From NCBI RefSeq assembly GCF_017305915.1, contig NZ_JAFKJN010000026.1, positions 1 through 64,000 of the forward strand: a DNA stretch of 64,000 nucleotides, given 5' to 3'. Under the pieces are notes generated by a model that worked only from the letters and a program-made list of their open reading frames with translations, was not told where the DNA came from and ran no database searches. Below are positions 28,230 through 37,582 of the stretch, piece by piece (position 1 is the stretch's first letter; every line of letters starts with the position of its first letter). The translations under genes and the position numbers were made by a program. This DNA is from Reyranella sp. Its GTDB lineage: Bacteria > Pseudomonadota > Alphaproteobacteria > Reyranellales > Reyranellaceae.

Positions 28230-29498
28230 ATGCGACTGCTGATCGACAATGCCAGGATCTGGGACGGCAGCGGTGCTGCGCCGTTTCCCGGCAAGGTGTT
28301 GGTCGAGGACAACCGCATCGCCGCCGTCGCGCCGCAGGCCGAGGCGCTCGACGCGAGCGGCGCGGAGAAGATCGACGCCGGCGGGAAGTTCCTGATGCCC
28401 GGCATGGTCGAGGGCCATGCGCACCTGTCCTTCGTCGACACGCCGCGCGGCACGGCGCTGGGCGAGTTGCCGCCCGAGGACCACACGCTGATGACCATGG
28501 ACGCGGGCCGCAAGCTCCTGGGAGCGGGCTTCACCAGCGCCGTCTCCGGCGCGGCCGCCAAGATCCGCCTTGACGTCGTGGTGCGCGACGCTATCGAGAA
28601 GGGGGTGGTCGACGGGCCGCGCCTGCTGGCGGCGAGCCCCGAGCTCACCGTGACCGGCGGCCTGGGCGATGGACGGCAGCTGCATCTCGACTCGCAGAGC
28701 TTCGGCGTCGCCGTCGACGGACCCGACGAGGTCCGCAAGATGGCGCGCCTCTGCCTGCGCGAGGGTGTCGACACCATCAAGCTCAACATCTCGGGCGACG
28801 TCGGCACCGAGTCGGCGTTGTCGGACGTCGCGGTGATGACCGATGCGGAGGTGGCCGCCGGCGTCGAAGCTGCCCACACGATCGGCCGCCGGGTGGCCGC
28901 GCATGCCCGCGCCTCGGTCGCCGTCAAGCGCGCGGTGCGGCACGGCGTCGACATCATCTATCACTGCGACTTCGCCGACGAGGAGGCGCTCGACCTCCTC
29001 GAAGATGCCAAAGACAGGATCTTCACCGGCCCCGCCTTCTCGCTGGTCGTCAACCGGCTCGAGTCGATGCGCGGCGACAACACCCCGGCGGGACGTGTCC
29101 TGGCCGACCGGCTGAAAGCGAGCTACGAGGCGAGCTGTCGCGTCCATGTCGAGATGCGCAAGCGCGGCATCCGCGTCCTGGTCGGCGGCGACTACGGCTT
29201 CGCGGCCAACCCGCAGGGCGGCAACGCGCGCGACCTCGAGCTGTTCGTGCAGCATTTCGGCTTCAGCCCCAGCGAGGTGCTGCAGGCGGCGACGCGCACC
29301 GGCGGCGAGGCGATGCGCCGTCCCGACGAGATCGGTCTGGTGAAGCCGGGCTACCTCGCCGACCTGCTGCTGGTCGACGGCGATCCGCTGGCGGATGTGC
29401 GCGTGCTGCAGGACAACAAGCGCTTCGCCTTCATCATGAAAGACGGCGTGCGTTACGTGCCGTGCGAGGGCACGCCACACGTGCGGCGGCTGCACTAA
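28230..29498 (+). CDS. Amidohydrolase-family protein
   Basis: A 422-residue amidohydrolase (imidazolonepropionase/prolidase-like branch). Metal-site residues: GHAHLSF (H-x-H), a candidate carboxylated Lys in TIKLNISGD, later His in AAHARAS and YHCDFADEEA, and Asp in GGDYGFAANPQGG. The N-terminal DNARIWDGSGAAPFPGKVLV and C-terminal KPGYLADLLLVDGDPLADVR composite sheet is complete. ATG at 28230 has GGAGGG six bases upstream. First gene of a three-gene rightward run with a cupin and a DsbA-like protein. Confidence 0.87.
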   Translation: MRLLIDNARIWDGSGAAPFPGKVLVEDNRIAAVAPQAEALDASGAEKIDAGGKFLMPGMVEGHAHLSFVDTPRGTALGELPPEDHTLMTMDAGRKLLGAGFTSAVSGAAAKIRLDVVVRDAIEKGVVDGPRLLAASPELTVTGGLGDGRQLHLDSQSFGVAVDGPDEVRKMARLCLREGVDTIKLNISGDVGTESALSDVAVMTDAEVAAGVEAAHTIGRRVAAHARASVAVKRAVRHGVDIIYHCDFADEEALDLLEDAKDRIFTGPAFSLVVNRLESMRGDNTPAGRVLADRLKASYEASCRVHVEMRKRGIRVLVGGDYGFAANPQGGNARDLELFVQHFGFSPSEVLQAATRTGGEAMRRPDEIGLVKPGYLADLLLVDGDPLADVRVLQDNKRFAFIMKDGVRYVPCEGTPHVRRLH

Positions 29499-29509
29499 GG
29501 GGGATTCCG

Positions 29510-30037
29510 ATGTTCGACAAGGACCGCTTCATCGCCGACTGCCGCACCGCGCTCGATGGCGCCGACAGCGCGCGCAATGTTCGCGAGGTGGTGACGCGTG
29601 CCGATCCGGCGGGCGTCGTGGCGACCCTGGGCGAGCCGAAGGGCGGCGGCATCGTGCCGATCCACCGCTCGGACGACCTCACCATCGTCAACGTGCTGTG
29701 GCCGGTGAACATGGTGATCATGCCGCACAACCATAATACCTGGGCGGTGATCGGCGTTTATGGCGGGCGCGAGGACAACATCCTCTGGCGGCGCCTGCCG
29801 GCCGACTCGACTCGCGGCATCGAGGCGGCGGGCGCCAAGTCGCTGTGCACCAGGGACGCGCTCGCCTTCGGGCCGGACCTCATCCACTCGGTGGTGAATC
29901 CCAGCGCCAAGGTGACGGGCGCGATCCACGTCTATGGCACCGATTTCTTCGCGATCGAGCGCAGCGAATGGGACCCCGATTCGCTGCAGGAGGGACCTTA
30001 CGACCAGGAGAAGGCGCGGCGCATGTTCGCGCGCTAG
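29510..30037 (+). CDS. Cupin / cysteine dioxygenase-like protein
   Basis: A 175-residue single-cupin protein. MPHNHNTWAVIGVYGGREDN supplies the H-x-H and a nearby Glu, and FGPDLIHSVVNPSAKVTGAI the third His, so a mononuclear iron site like that of cysteine dioxygenase (COG5553 type) is plausible. WDPDSLQEGPYDQEKARRMF closes the protein as in that group. Starts 11 bp after the amidohydrolase. Whether it oxidises a thiol is not shown by sequence alone. Confidence 0.75.
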   Translation: MFDKDRFIADCRTALDGADSARNVREVVTRADPAGVVATLGEPKGGGIVPIHRSDDLTIVNVLWPVNMVIMPHNHNTWAVIGVYGGREDNILWRRLPADSTRGIEAAGAKSLCTRDALAFGPDLIHSVVNPSAKVTGAIHVYGTDFFAIERSEWDPDSLQEGPYDQEKARRMFAR

Positions 30038-30041
30038 GCCC

Positions 30042-30659
30042 ATGGCCAGGACGATCGACTTCTACTGGGACCTCGGCAGCACCAACAGCTACTTCGCGCT
30101 CCACCTGATCAAGCCGGTCGCCGCGAAGCACGGCGCGACGGTCGTGCCGCACCCGTTCAACCTCGGCTACGTCTTCCGCCACCACAACTATGTGCTGATG
30201 GACGAGCCGAAGGCCAAGATCGCCAACCGCATCGCCGACCTGCGCCGCTGGGCCAGGCGCTACGAGCTGCCGTTCCGGATGCCGAGCAAGTTCCCGATCA
30301 AGACCAGCCCGGCCCTGCGCGGCGCTCTCGCCGCGCGCCGCTTCGGCAGGGAATGGGACTATCTGGAAGCGATCTTCGCCGCCTACTGGGAGCGCGACGA
30401 CGCCTCGGTCGCCGAGCTCGAGGGACTACGGCCGATCGCCGCCACGCTGGGCATCGACCCCAGCAGCTTCCTCGCCCTGACCGATAGCGAGGAGGTCCGT
30501 CAGGAACTGATCGCCGAGACCGACGCCGGCCTCGCCCGCGGCGTCTTCGGCGCCCCGACCTTCGTGGTCGGCGACCAGATCTTCTGGGGCAAGGACCGCA
30601 TGGACTTCATCGACGTGGAGCTGGCGCGTCAGGACACGCTGTCATCCCGAACAAAGTGA
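30042..30659 (+). CDS. 2-hydroxychromene-2-carboxylate isomerase / DsbA-like protein
   Basis: A 205-residue DsbA/HCCA isomerase-like thioredoxin fold: TIDFYWDLGSTNSYFALHLI with Ser/Asn in place of the disulfide CxxC, the helical insertion, and GVFGAPTFVVGDQIFWGKDR with the cis-Pro loop. Members isomerise hydroxychromene carboxylates in naphthalene catabolism using glutathione, but many are uncharacterised. Starts 4 bp after the cupin gene. Its last codons (SSRTK, TGA) fall inside a family B repeat. Confidence 0.8.
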   Translation: MARTIDFYWDLGSTNSYFALHLIKPVAAKHGATVVPHPFNLGYVFRHHNYVLMDEPKAKIANRIADLRRWARRYELPFRMPSKFPIKTSPALRGALAARRFGREWDYLEAIFAAYWERDDASVAELEGLRPIAATLGIDPSSFLALTDSEEVRQELIAETDAGLARGVFGAPTFVVGDQIFWGKDRMDFIDVELARQDTLSSRTK

Positions 30660-30703
30660 GGGGTCTTTCGTGACCTGAAGAAAAGATCCCTCGCTACGCT
30701 CGG
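30641..30703. repeat. Inverted repeat family B, copy 2
   Basis: GTCATCCCGAACAAAGTGAG and GATCCCTCGCTACGCTCGGG form imperfect inverted arms of a repeat common in alphaproteobacterial spacers. The element contains the last codons and stop of the DsbA-like gene at 30042-30659. Confidence 0.6.
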
Positions 30704-30706
30704 GAT

Positions 30707-30733
30707 GACATTGGCCGGCTTTGCCGGCCAATG

Positions 30734-30735
<2 letters not shown>
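30707..30735. terminator. Perfect 13-bp hairpin between convergent genes
   Basis: GACATTGGCCGGC, loop TTT, then GCCGGCCAATGTC. The stem is perfect and the right arm runs into the stop codon of ettA. It sits between convergent genes, so it would terminate both directions. A T-rich tail is not evident, as is common in this GC-rich DNA. Confidence 0.7.
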
Positions 30736-32410
<1,675 letters not shown>

Positions 32411-32455
32411 GGCCGAGGCTTGTAGCGAGCCAACCGGCACGGTTCAATGACGCCC
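32411..32455 (+). repeat. 45-bp direct repeat, copy 1
   Basis: GGCCGAGGCTTGTAGCGAGC and on through CGGTTCAATGACG matches 33340-33384 at about 36 of 45 positions, in the same orientation. It lies between ettA and the small ORF at 32447. It contains a CTTGTA-N18-TTCAAT arrangement that could be a promoter reading rightward. Confidence 0.6.
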
Positions 32456-32710
32456 ATGGGAGACATGATCGCAGTCCCTCACCTGCGCCGATTGTGGTCG
32501 CGCATGTGCGTGGACACGCCGGGGAAAGGGAACCCGCCGTTCGATCCCGTCGAGGCGGCGGCCGACAAGATCGCCATCTATGGCCTCGGCCTGGGATTGT
32601 ACGAAACGTTGCAGTTCTTGCACGGCCGGCGGCCCGGCTTCGATGATTTCGAGGGCTGGGTGCTCGCATGCAACGGCGGCACGATCGGCATTTACCCGCA
32701 GTTCAACTGA
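32447..32710 (+). CDS. Hypothetical 87-residue protein
   Basis: Not recognised. The sequence has a basic N-terminus (VPHLRRLWSRMCVDTPGKGN), an amphipathic helix AAADKIAIYGLGLGLYETLQ and the phrase FDDFEGWVLACNGGTIGIYP near the C-terminus. No signal peptide or membrane helix. ATGs at 32447, 32456 and 32465 are possible and none has a clear ribosome-binding site. It precedes a tail-collar-like gene by 25 bp, and the two lie between direct repeats. Confidence 0.5.
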   Translation: MTPMGDMIAVPHLRRLWSRMCVDTPGKGNPPFDPVEAAADKIAIYGLGLGLYETLQFLHGRRPGFDDFEGWVLACNGGTIGIYPQFN

Positions 32711-32735
32711 TCGCCGGGCAAGACGGGAGAGACAG

Positions 32736-33327
32736 ATGGCAGACGCATTCATCGGCGAAATTCGGATTTTCCCCTACACGTTCAGCCTCGGCCGGCTGGT
32801 GGCCCTGCGATGGCCGCCAGATGAACATTCAACAATATCCGGCATTGTACTCGCTGCTCGGCGTCCGGTTTGGCGGTGACGGCCGGGCGACTTTCAACCT
32901 TCCGAACATCGCCGGATTCATTCCGGTCAGCGCCGGTCAGGCTGTAACCGGAACCCCCTATGTCTTTGTCCAGCAGGTCGGCGCGCAGACCGTGACATTG
33001 TCGAGCTCGATCCAGGGGGCATCCCATACGCACACCATGACCGCCAGGCTCAGTTCCGGCGGGACCACCGGCATGACGGCCGGACCCAACACGGCCGCGC
33101 CACTTTCCAAGCTGTCGCGTGCGGTCGTCGCCGGCTCGCCCCCGAGGCCCATCCAGGCCTACTCTGCGCCGCCGGGCGGACCGACCGCCCCGTCGACGTC
33201 GGTGGCCGCCCAAGTCTCCTACGCTGGCGCCACCGGCGGCGCGGCCGCACATCCGAACATGATGCCCTATCTGGTGATGGGCTACTTCATCAACTGGGAC
33301 GGCATCTACCCCACGCGTCCGAACTGA
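32736..33327 (+). pseudogene. Tail-collar / microcystin-dependent-like protein, frameshifted
   Basis: ATG 32736 follows GGGAGAGACAG and encodes MADAFIGEIRIFPYTFS, the standard opening of phage tail-collar (MDTP) proteins. After codon 18 the frame breaks. An extra base in GGCCGGC (near 32793) shifts into GWWPCDGRQMNIQQYPALYS and LLGVRFGGDGRATFNLPNIAGF, the expected continuation, open to a stop at 33325-33327. The second part ends with HPNMMPYLVMGYFINWDGIY. Without the extra base the gene would give about 196 residues. It may be a real pseudogene, a sequencing slip or a programmed shift. An ATG at 32821 would give only a truncated protein. Confidence 0.75.
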
Positions 33328-33339
33328 CGCCCGCCCGCC

Positions 33340-33384
33340 GGCCGAGGCTTGTCGCGACCGGACCGCCGCGGTTCAATAACGGGC
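33340..33384 (+). repeat. 45-bp direct repeat, copy 2
   Basis: GGCCGAGGCTTGTCGCGACC through CGGTTCAATAACGGG matches 32411-32455 in direct orientation. It is the immediate upstream sequence of the histidine kinase gene, whose ATG follows by 2 bp. The CTTGTC-N18-TTCAAT spacing is conserved. Confidence 0.6.
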
Positions 33385-33385
33385 A

Positions 33386-36300
33386 ATGCTCGCCGAACCC
33401 GCGGTCCTCGCGCTGTCGCTGGCCTATCTCGGCCTGCTGTTCGCCGTGGCCTATTTCGGCGACCGGCACCAGCGCGCGTGGTCGGCGAGCGCCACGATCG
33501 CGCCCACCGTCTACGGCCTGTCGCTGGCAATCTACTGCACCTCGTGGACCTTCTACGGCGCGGTCGGCCGCGCCTCGACCGCCGGCTTCGACTTCATCCT
33601 GATCTATACCGGGCCCGTTCTGGTGGTGACCGCGGGCTACCCGCTGCTGCGCAAGCTGGTGCGGGTCGCCAAGCAGCATAACGTCACCTCGATCGCCGAC
33701 TTCCTCGCCTCGCGCTACGGCAAGAGCCGCGCCGTCGGCGTCATCGCCGCCCTGTTCGCCACGATCGGCGTGCTGCCCTACATCGCGCTGCAACTGCAGG
33801 CCGTGTCCTCGACCTTCCGCGCCGTCGCCGAGCCGACGCCGTGGATCGATGGCCGCGCCGGCGTGGTCCACACCGACACCTCGCTGATCGTCGCCGGCCT
33901 GATGGCAGTGTTCACCATCCTGTTCGGCGTGCGCAACGTCCACGCCTCCGAGCAGCATCGCGGCATGATGCTGGCGATGGCCTTCGAATCGGTGGTCAAG
34001 CTGGTGGCGCTGCTGACCGTGGGCCCGTTCGTGCTGTTCGTCCTGTTCGACGGCCCGGCCGACCTGTGGCGCCGCCTGGTCGACCAGCCGGTCGTGCTCG
34101 ACCAGGTGGCTCGCGAGGGCTCGCCGCTCACCTGGATCGTGACGACGCTGCTCTCCGGCATGGCCTTCCTCTGCCTGCCGCGCCAGTTCCATGCCGCGGT
34201 CGTCGAGCACGGCCATCCCGCGAGCTTGCGCACCGCGCGCTGGCTGTTCCCGAGCTACCTGGTGCTGATCAACCTGTTCGTGCTGCCGATCGCGGCGGCC
34301 GGCGTGCTGCTGCTCGGCCGCTCGGTCAGCGCCGACCTCTACGTGCTGCAGCTACCGCTCAGTCACGGCGAGGGCTGGTTGTCGGCGCTGGTCTTCATCG
34401 GCGGCCTGTCGGCGGCGACCTCGATGGTGGTGGTCGCCTGCATGGCGCTCTCCGCCATGATCGGCAACGAGCTCCTGATGCCCTATGTGCTGCGCCAGGC
34501 CGGCGGCCAGAAGCAGATGGGCGCGCTGGTCGTCAACGTGCGCCGCGCCGCGGTCGTGCTGATCCTGATGGCGGGCTACGCCTACGAGCGCGTCATCTCG
34601 GGCTACCTGCCGCTCGCCTCGATCGGCCTGATCAGCTTCGCCGCGGTGTCGAACTTCGCGCCCGGCCTCATCCTCGGCCTCTACTGGCGGCGCGCCCATC
34701 GCTACGGCGTGATCGCAGGCCTGGTGGGCGGCTTCGTCATCTGGCTCTACGCCCTGCTGCTGCCCAGCCTGCTCACCACCCAGGCCGGCCCCGCCGCACC
34801 CCTGCACGACTGGTTGCCCGCGCCGTTGGCGTCGCTCGACCCGGTGGGGCAGGGCTTCGTCGTCGCCATCCTGGTCAACACCCTGCTGCTGGTCGGCGGG
34901 TCGCTGCTGGTCCGCGCCTCGGGCACCGATGCCGAGCAAGCCGACGCCTTCGTGTTCGGTGCCGAGCCCGAGCCGCCGACGCGGCCGGCGCCGGCCGATG
35001 CCCTGCGCATCGCCGAGCTACGCGAGTTGCTGGCCCGCTTCGTCGGCCCCGAGCGCGCCGGGCGGACGCTGAGCGGGCCGATGTCGCTGCCGGTGGCGCT
35101 GGTGCAGACCGAGCGCGTGCTGTCCGGCACGCTGGGGGCGGCGTCGGCGCGGGTGATCGTCGGCGCCTTCGGCCGCCGCGGGCGGCTGTCGCGCAGCGCC
35201 CGCGCCCTGATCGACGAGGCGTCGGAGGCGATCCGCTACAACTACGACATTCTGCGCAACAGCCTCGACCATGTCGGCATGGGCATCGCCGCCTTCGACA
35301 AGGACGGCCGGCTGGAGATCTCCAACGACCGCTTCGCTGCTCTTTTGCCGCTCGACCATGCGCTGCTGCGCCGGCCCGAGGCGCCGCTGACCCACGAGGT
35401 CAGCACGGCGGGTAACGGAGAAGGGGGTGGCCTGGTCGTCGAGCTGCGGCTCGACCCGTTGCCGGGCGGCGGCTTCGTCGCTACCTGCAACGACGTCACC
35501 GCGCGCGTGCGCACGGCGGAGGCGCTGCTCGAGAGCGACGCCCAGTTGCGCCGCGCCGCCGAGACGCTGGAGCAGCGCGTCGTCGAGCGCACCGCCGAGC
35601 TCGAAGCCAGCCGCGCCGAGGCCGAGGCCGCCAATCTCGGCAAGACCCGCTTCATCGCCGCGGCCAGTCACGACCTGCTGCAGCCGCTGCATGCGGCGCG
35701 GCTATTCACCGCGGCGCTGATCGACCGCGATCCGAACAACGACCTCGGCGGCAAGATCGATGCGAGCCTGGGCGCGGTCGAATCGCTGCTCGACGCGCTG
35801 CTCGACATCTCCAAGCTCGATGCCGGCGCCTTCAAGCCGGAGAAGCGGCCGTTCGCGCTGCAGCCGCTGTTCGAATCGCTGGCGACGGCGTTCGCGCCGG
35901 TCGCGGCGCGCCACGATGTCGACCTGGTGATCGTGCGCACCGGCAAGTTCGTCGATACCGATCCGGCTTTCCTGCGCCGCATCCTGCAGAACCTGCTGTC
36001 GAATGCCCTGCGCTACGGCTGGACCGAAGGCCGGCCGCACCGTGTGCTGCTCGGCTGCCGACGGGAAGGCGACGCGCTGCGCATCGAGGTCAAGGACAAC
36101 GGCCCCGGCATCCCGGCCGACAAGCAGCAGATGATCTTCGACGAGTTCGTGCGGCTGCAGCCCGAGGATGACCGGCCGCGCGCCGAGCGTGGGCTGGGTT
36201 TGGGGCTGGCGATCGTCGACCGCATCGCGCGCATGCTCGAGCTGCCGGTGCGGCTCGCTTCGGCGCCAGGCGAGGGCTCGACCTTCTCGGTCGTGGTACC

Positions 36301-36739
36301 GCAGGCGGCGGCCGTCGCCGCGACGGCAGTGGTTGCGCCGGCGCCGCCGCCCCGGCCGCCGGTCGAGGCCGAGCGGTTCGTGCTCTGCATCGACAACGAG
36401 GCGACCGTGCGCGAGGCGATGGCAACCCTGCTGCGCGGCTGGGGCTGCCGGGTGGCGACCGCGGCCTCGCTGGGCGAGGCGCTGGCCGCAGCGTCGGAGG
36501 GTTTGCCCGATCTCGTGCTCGCCGACCTGCATCTCGACGGGGGGCCGGACGGGCTGGAGGTGATCGAGATCCTGCGCCGCACCTGGAACCGGGCCGTGCC
36601 GGCGGCCCTGATCACTGCCGACCGCGATCCCATGCTGCGGGTGCGCGCCCGCGCCCGGCAGGTCGAGCTGATGCACAAGCCGCTGAAGCCCGCGGCGCTG
36701 CGGGCGTTGTTGCGCATGCGGGAACGCGTGTCTCTCTGA
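33386..36739 (+). CDS. Hybrid histidine kinase with sodium:solute symporter-like sensor domain
   Basis: An 1117-residue kinase. Residues 1 to about 460 form a multi-helix SSS/PutP-like membrane domain (IYCTSWTFYGAVGRASTAGF, HNVTSIADFLASRYGKSR, SYLVLINLFVLPIAAAGVLL). A PAS-like region near 620-700 and a coiled coil (ERTAELEASRAEAEAANLGK) follow, then HisKA with phospho-acceptor H762 in ASHDLLQPLHAARL, the ATPase domain (NLLSNALRYG, DNGPGIP, GLGLGLAIVDRI), and a C-terminal receiver with Asp1047 in LADLHLDGGPDG. Related to CbrA/ErcS-type sensors. The NarL-type regulator convergent at 36773-37411 is the likely partner. Confidence 0.9.
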   Translation: MLAEPAVLALSLAYLGLLFAVAYFGDRHQRAWSASATIAPTVYGLSLAIYCTSWTFYGAVGRASTAGFDFILIYTGPVLVVTAGYPLLRKLVRVAKQHNVTSIADFLASRYGKSRAVGVIAALFATIGVLPYIALQLQAVSSTFRAVAEPTPWIDGRAGVVHTDTSLIVAGLMAVFTILFGVRNVHASEQHRGMMLAMAFESVVKLVALLTVGPFVLFVLFDGPADLWRRLVDQPVVLDQVAREGSPLTWIVTTLLSGMAFLCLPRQFHAAVVEHGHPASLRTARWLFPSYLVLINLFVLPIAAAGVLLLGRSVSADLYVLQLPLSHGEGWLSALVFIGGLSAATSMVVVACMALSAMIGNELLMPYVLRQAGGQKQMGALVVNVRRAAVVLILMAGYAYERVISGYLPLASIGLISFAAVSNFAPGLILGLYWRRAHRYGVIAGLVGGFVIWLYALLLPSLLTTQAGPAAPLHDWLPAPLASLDPVGQGFVVAILVNTLLLVGGSLLVRASGTDAEQADAFVFGAEPEPPTRPAPADALRIAELRELLARFVGPERAGRTLSGPMSLPVALVQTERVLSGTLGAASARVIVGAFGRRGRLSRSARALIDEASEAIRYNYDILRNSLDHVGMGIAAFDKDGRLEISNDRFAALLPLDHALLRRPEAPLTHEVSTAGNGEGGGLVVELRLDPLPGGGFVATCNDVTARVRTAEALLESDAQLRRAAETLEQRVVERTAELEASRAEAEAANLGKTRFIAAASHDLLQPLHAARLFTAALIDRDPNNDLGGKIDASLGAVESLLDALLDISKLDAGAFKPEKRPFALQPLFESLATAFAPVAARHDVDLVIVRTGKFVDTDPAFLRRILQNLLSNALRYGWTEGRPHRVLLGCRREGDALRIEVKDNGPGIPADKQQMIFDEFVRLQPEDDRPRAERGLGLGLAIVDRIARMLELPVRLASAPGEGSTFSVVVPQAAAVAATAVVAPAPPPRPPVEAERFVLCIDNEATVREAMATLLRGWGCRVATAASLGEALAAASEGLPDLVLADLHLDGGPDGLEVIEILRRTWNRAVPAALITADRDPMLRVRARARQVELMHKPLKPAALRALLRMRERVSL

Positions 36740-36743
36740 CTCA

Positions 36744-36766
36744 CCTCCCCCGTCATACGGGGGAGG
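36744..36766. terminator. Short hairpin of repeat family A between convergent genes
   Basis: CCTCCCCCGTCATACGGGGG followed by AGG is a 10-bp perfect stem with a three-base loop, the same core as the left end of the 7864 repeat. It occupies the 33-bp gap between the kinase stop and the regulator stop, and so is a bidirectional terminator. Confidence 0.7.
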
Positions 36767-36772
36767 AGGGAC

Positions 36773-37411
36773 TCAGGTCGGCGGCAGCGCCAGGTTGCGC
36801 GCCTCGATCACCGCCTGGGTGCGCGAGCGGACGCCCAGTTTGCGCAGGATCACCGTGACGTGGGCCTTCACGGTCGGCTCGCCGACGCCGAGCTTGTAGG
36901 CGATCTGCTTGTTCTGGTCGCCCTGTACCATCAGCGCCAGCACGCGCCATTGCTGCGGCGTGAGCTGGGCGGCGCGCTGGGCGAAGGTATCGCCCTCGGC
37001 GGCCTCGGGCGGCGCCAGGATCTCGCCGTCGAGCACGGCGCGGACCACGCTCGCGATCTCCTCCAGCGAGGCCGACTTGTCGACATAGGCCGAGGCGCCG
37101 AGATCGTGGGTGCGGCGGGCAATCGTGGCGTCGCGCGCCGCCGACACGACGATGATCGGCACGGTCGGCCGCTCCGAGCGCAGCAGGGCGAGGCCGGTGA
37201 GCCCGTCCATTCCCGGCATGTCCAGATCGAGCAGCAGGGCGTCGGTCTCCGGTTGCCGCTCGAGCGCCGCCTCGACCTCGGCGAGCGAACCCGCCAGCGC
37301 GATCGCCGATCCCGGGAACGCGCGCTCGAGGGCGGTGCGCAGCGCGTCGCGCACCATCGGGTGATCGTCGGCGACCAGAAAGACGTGCGGTTCGGCCGGG
37401 ACGTCGGCCAT
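36773..37411 (-). CDS. NarL/LuxR-family response regulator
   Basis: A 212-residue regulator. Receiver domain: FLVADDHPMVRDALRTALER with acidic pocket, phospho-acceptor D62 in LLLDLDMPGMDG, and AYVDKSASLEEI with the conserved Lys. C-terminal LuxR-type HTH: LTPQQWRVLALMVQGDQNKQ and VGEPTVKAHVTVILRKLGVR. ATG at 37411 has GAGGG 7 bp upstream; ATG at 37438 would add nine residues without one. Probably receives phosphate from the SSS-type kinase it converges with. Confidence 0.88.
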   Translation of the reverse strand: MADVPAEPHVFLVADDHPMVRDALRTALERAFPGSAIALAGSLAEVEAALERQPETDALLLDLDMPGMDGLTGLALLRSERPTVPIIVVSAARDATIARRTHDLGASAYVDKSASLEEIASVVRAVLDGEILAPPEAAEGDTFAQRAAQLTPQQWRVLALMVQGDQNKQIAYKLGVGEPTVKAHVTVILRKLGVRSRTQAVIEARNLALPPT

Positions 37412-37582
37412 CGAGTTTCCCTCAGGCAGGGCGCGCATACGACTAAAGTCTAATGCCCAGTGCACGCCACTTGTAGTGAAATGAGGCAAGAAAAAGTCAA
37501 AGGCGCCTGAAGCGTCCGTTCGTGGGGAAACAAGCGTCACCGTTGGCTAGGTGTGCGTCCAAAACGCGGGAGTGACAACACA
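37412..37582. promoter_or_regulatory. Divergent promoter region, NarL regulator / MHS transporter
   Basis: A 171-bp spacer with small palindromes GACT-AA-AGTC (37441-37450) and CACT-TGT-AGTG (about 37468-37479). No ORF. It must hold the promoters for both genes, and the regulator may act on the transporter, but no known operator can be named. Confidence 0.4.
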
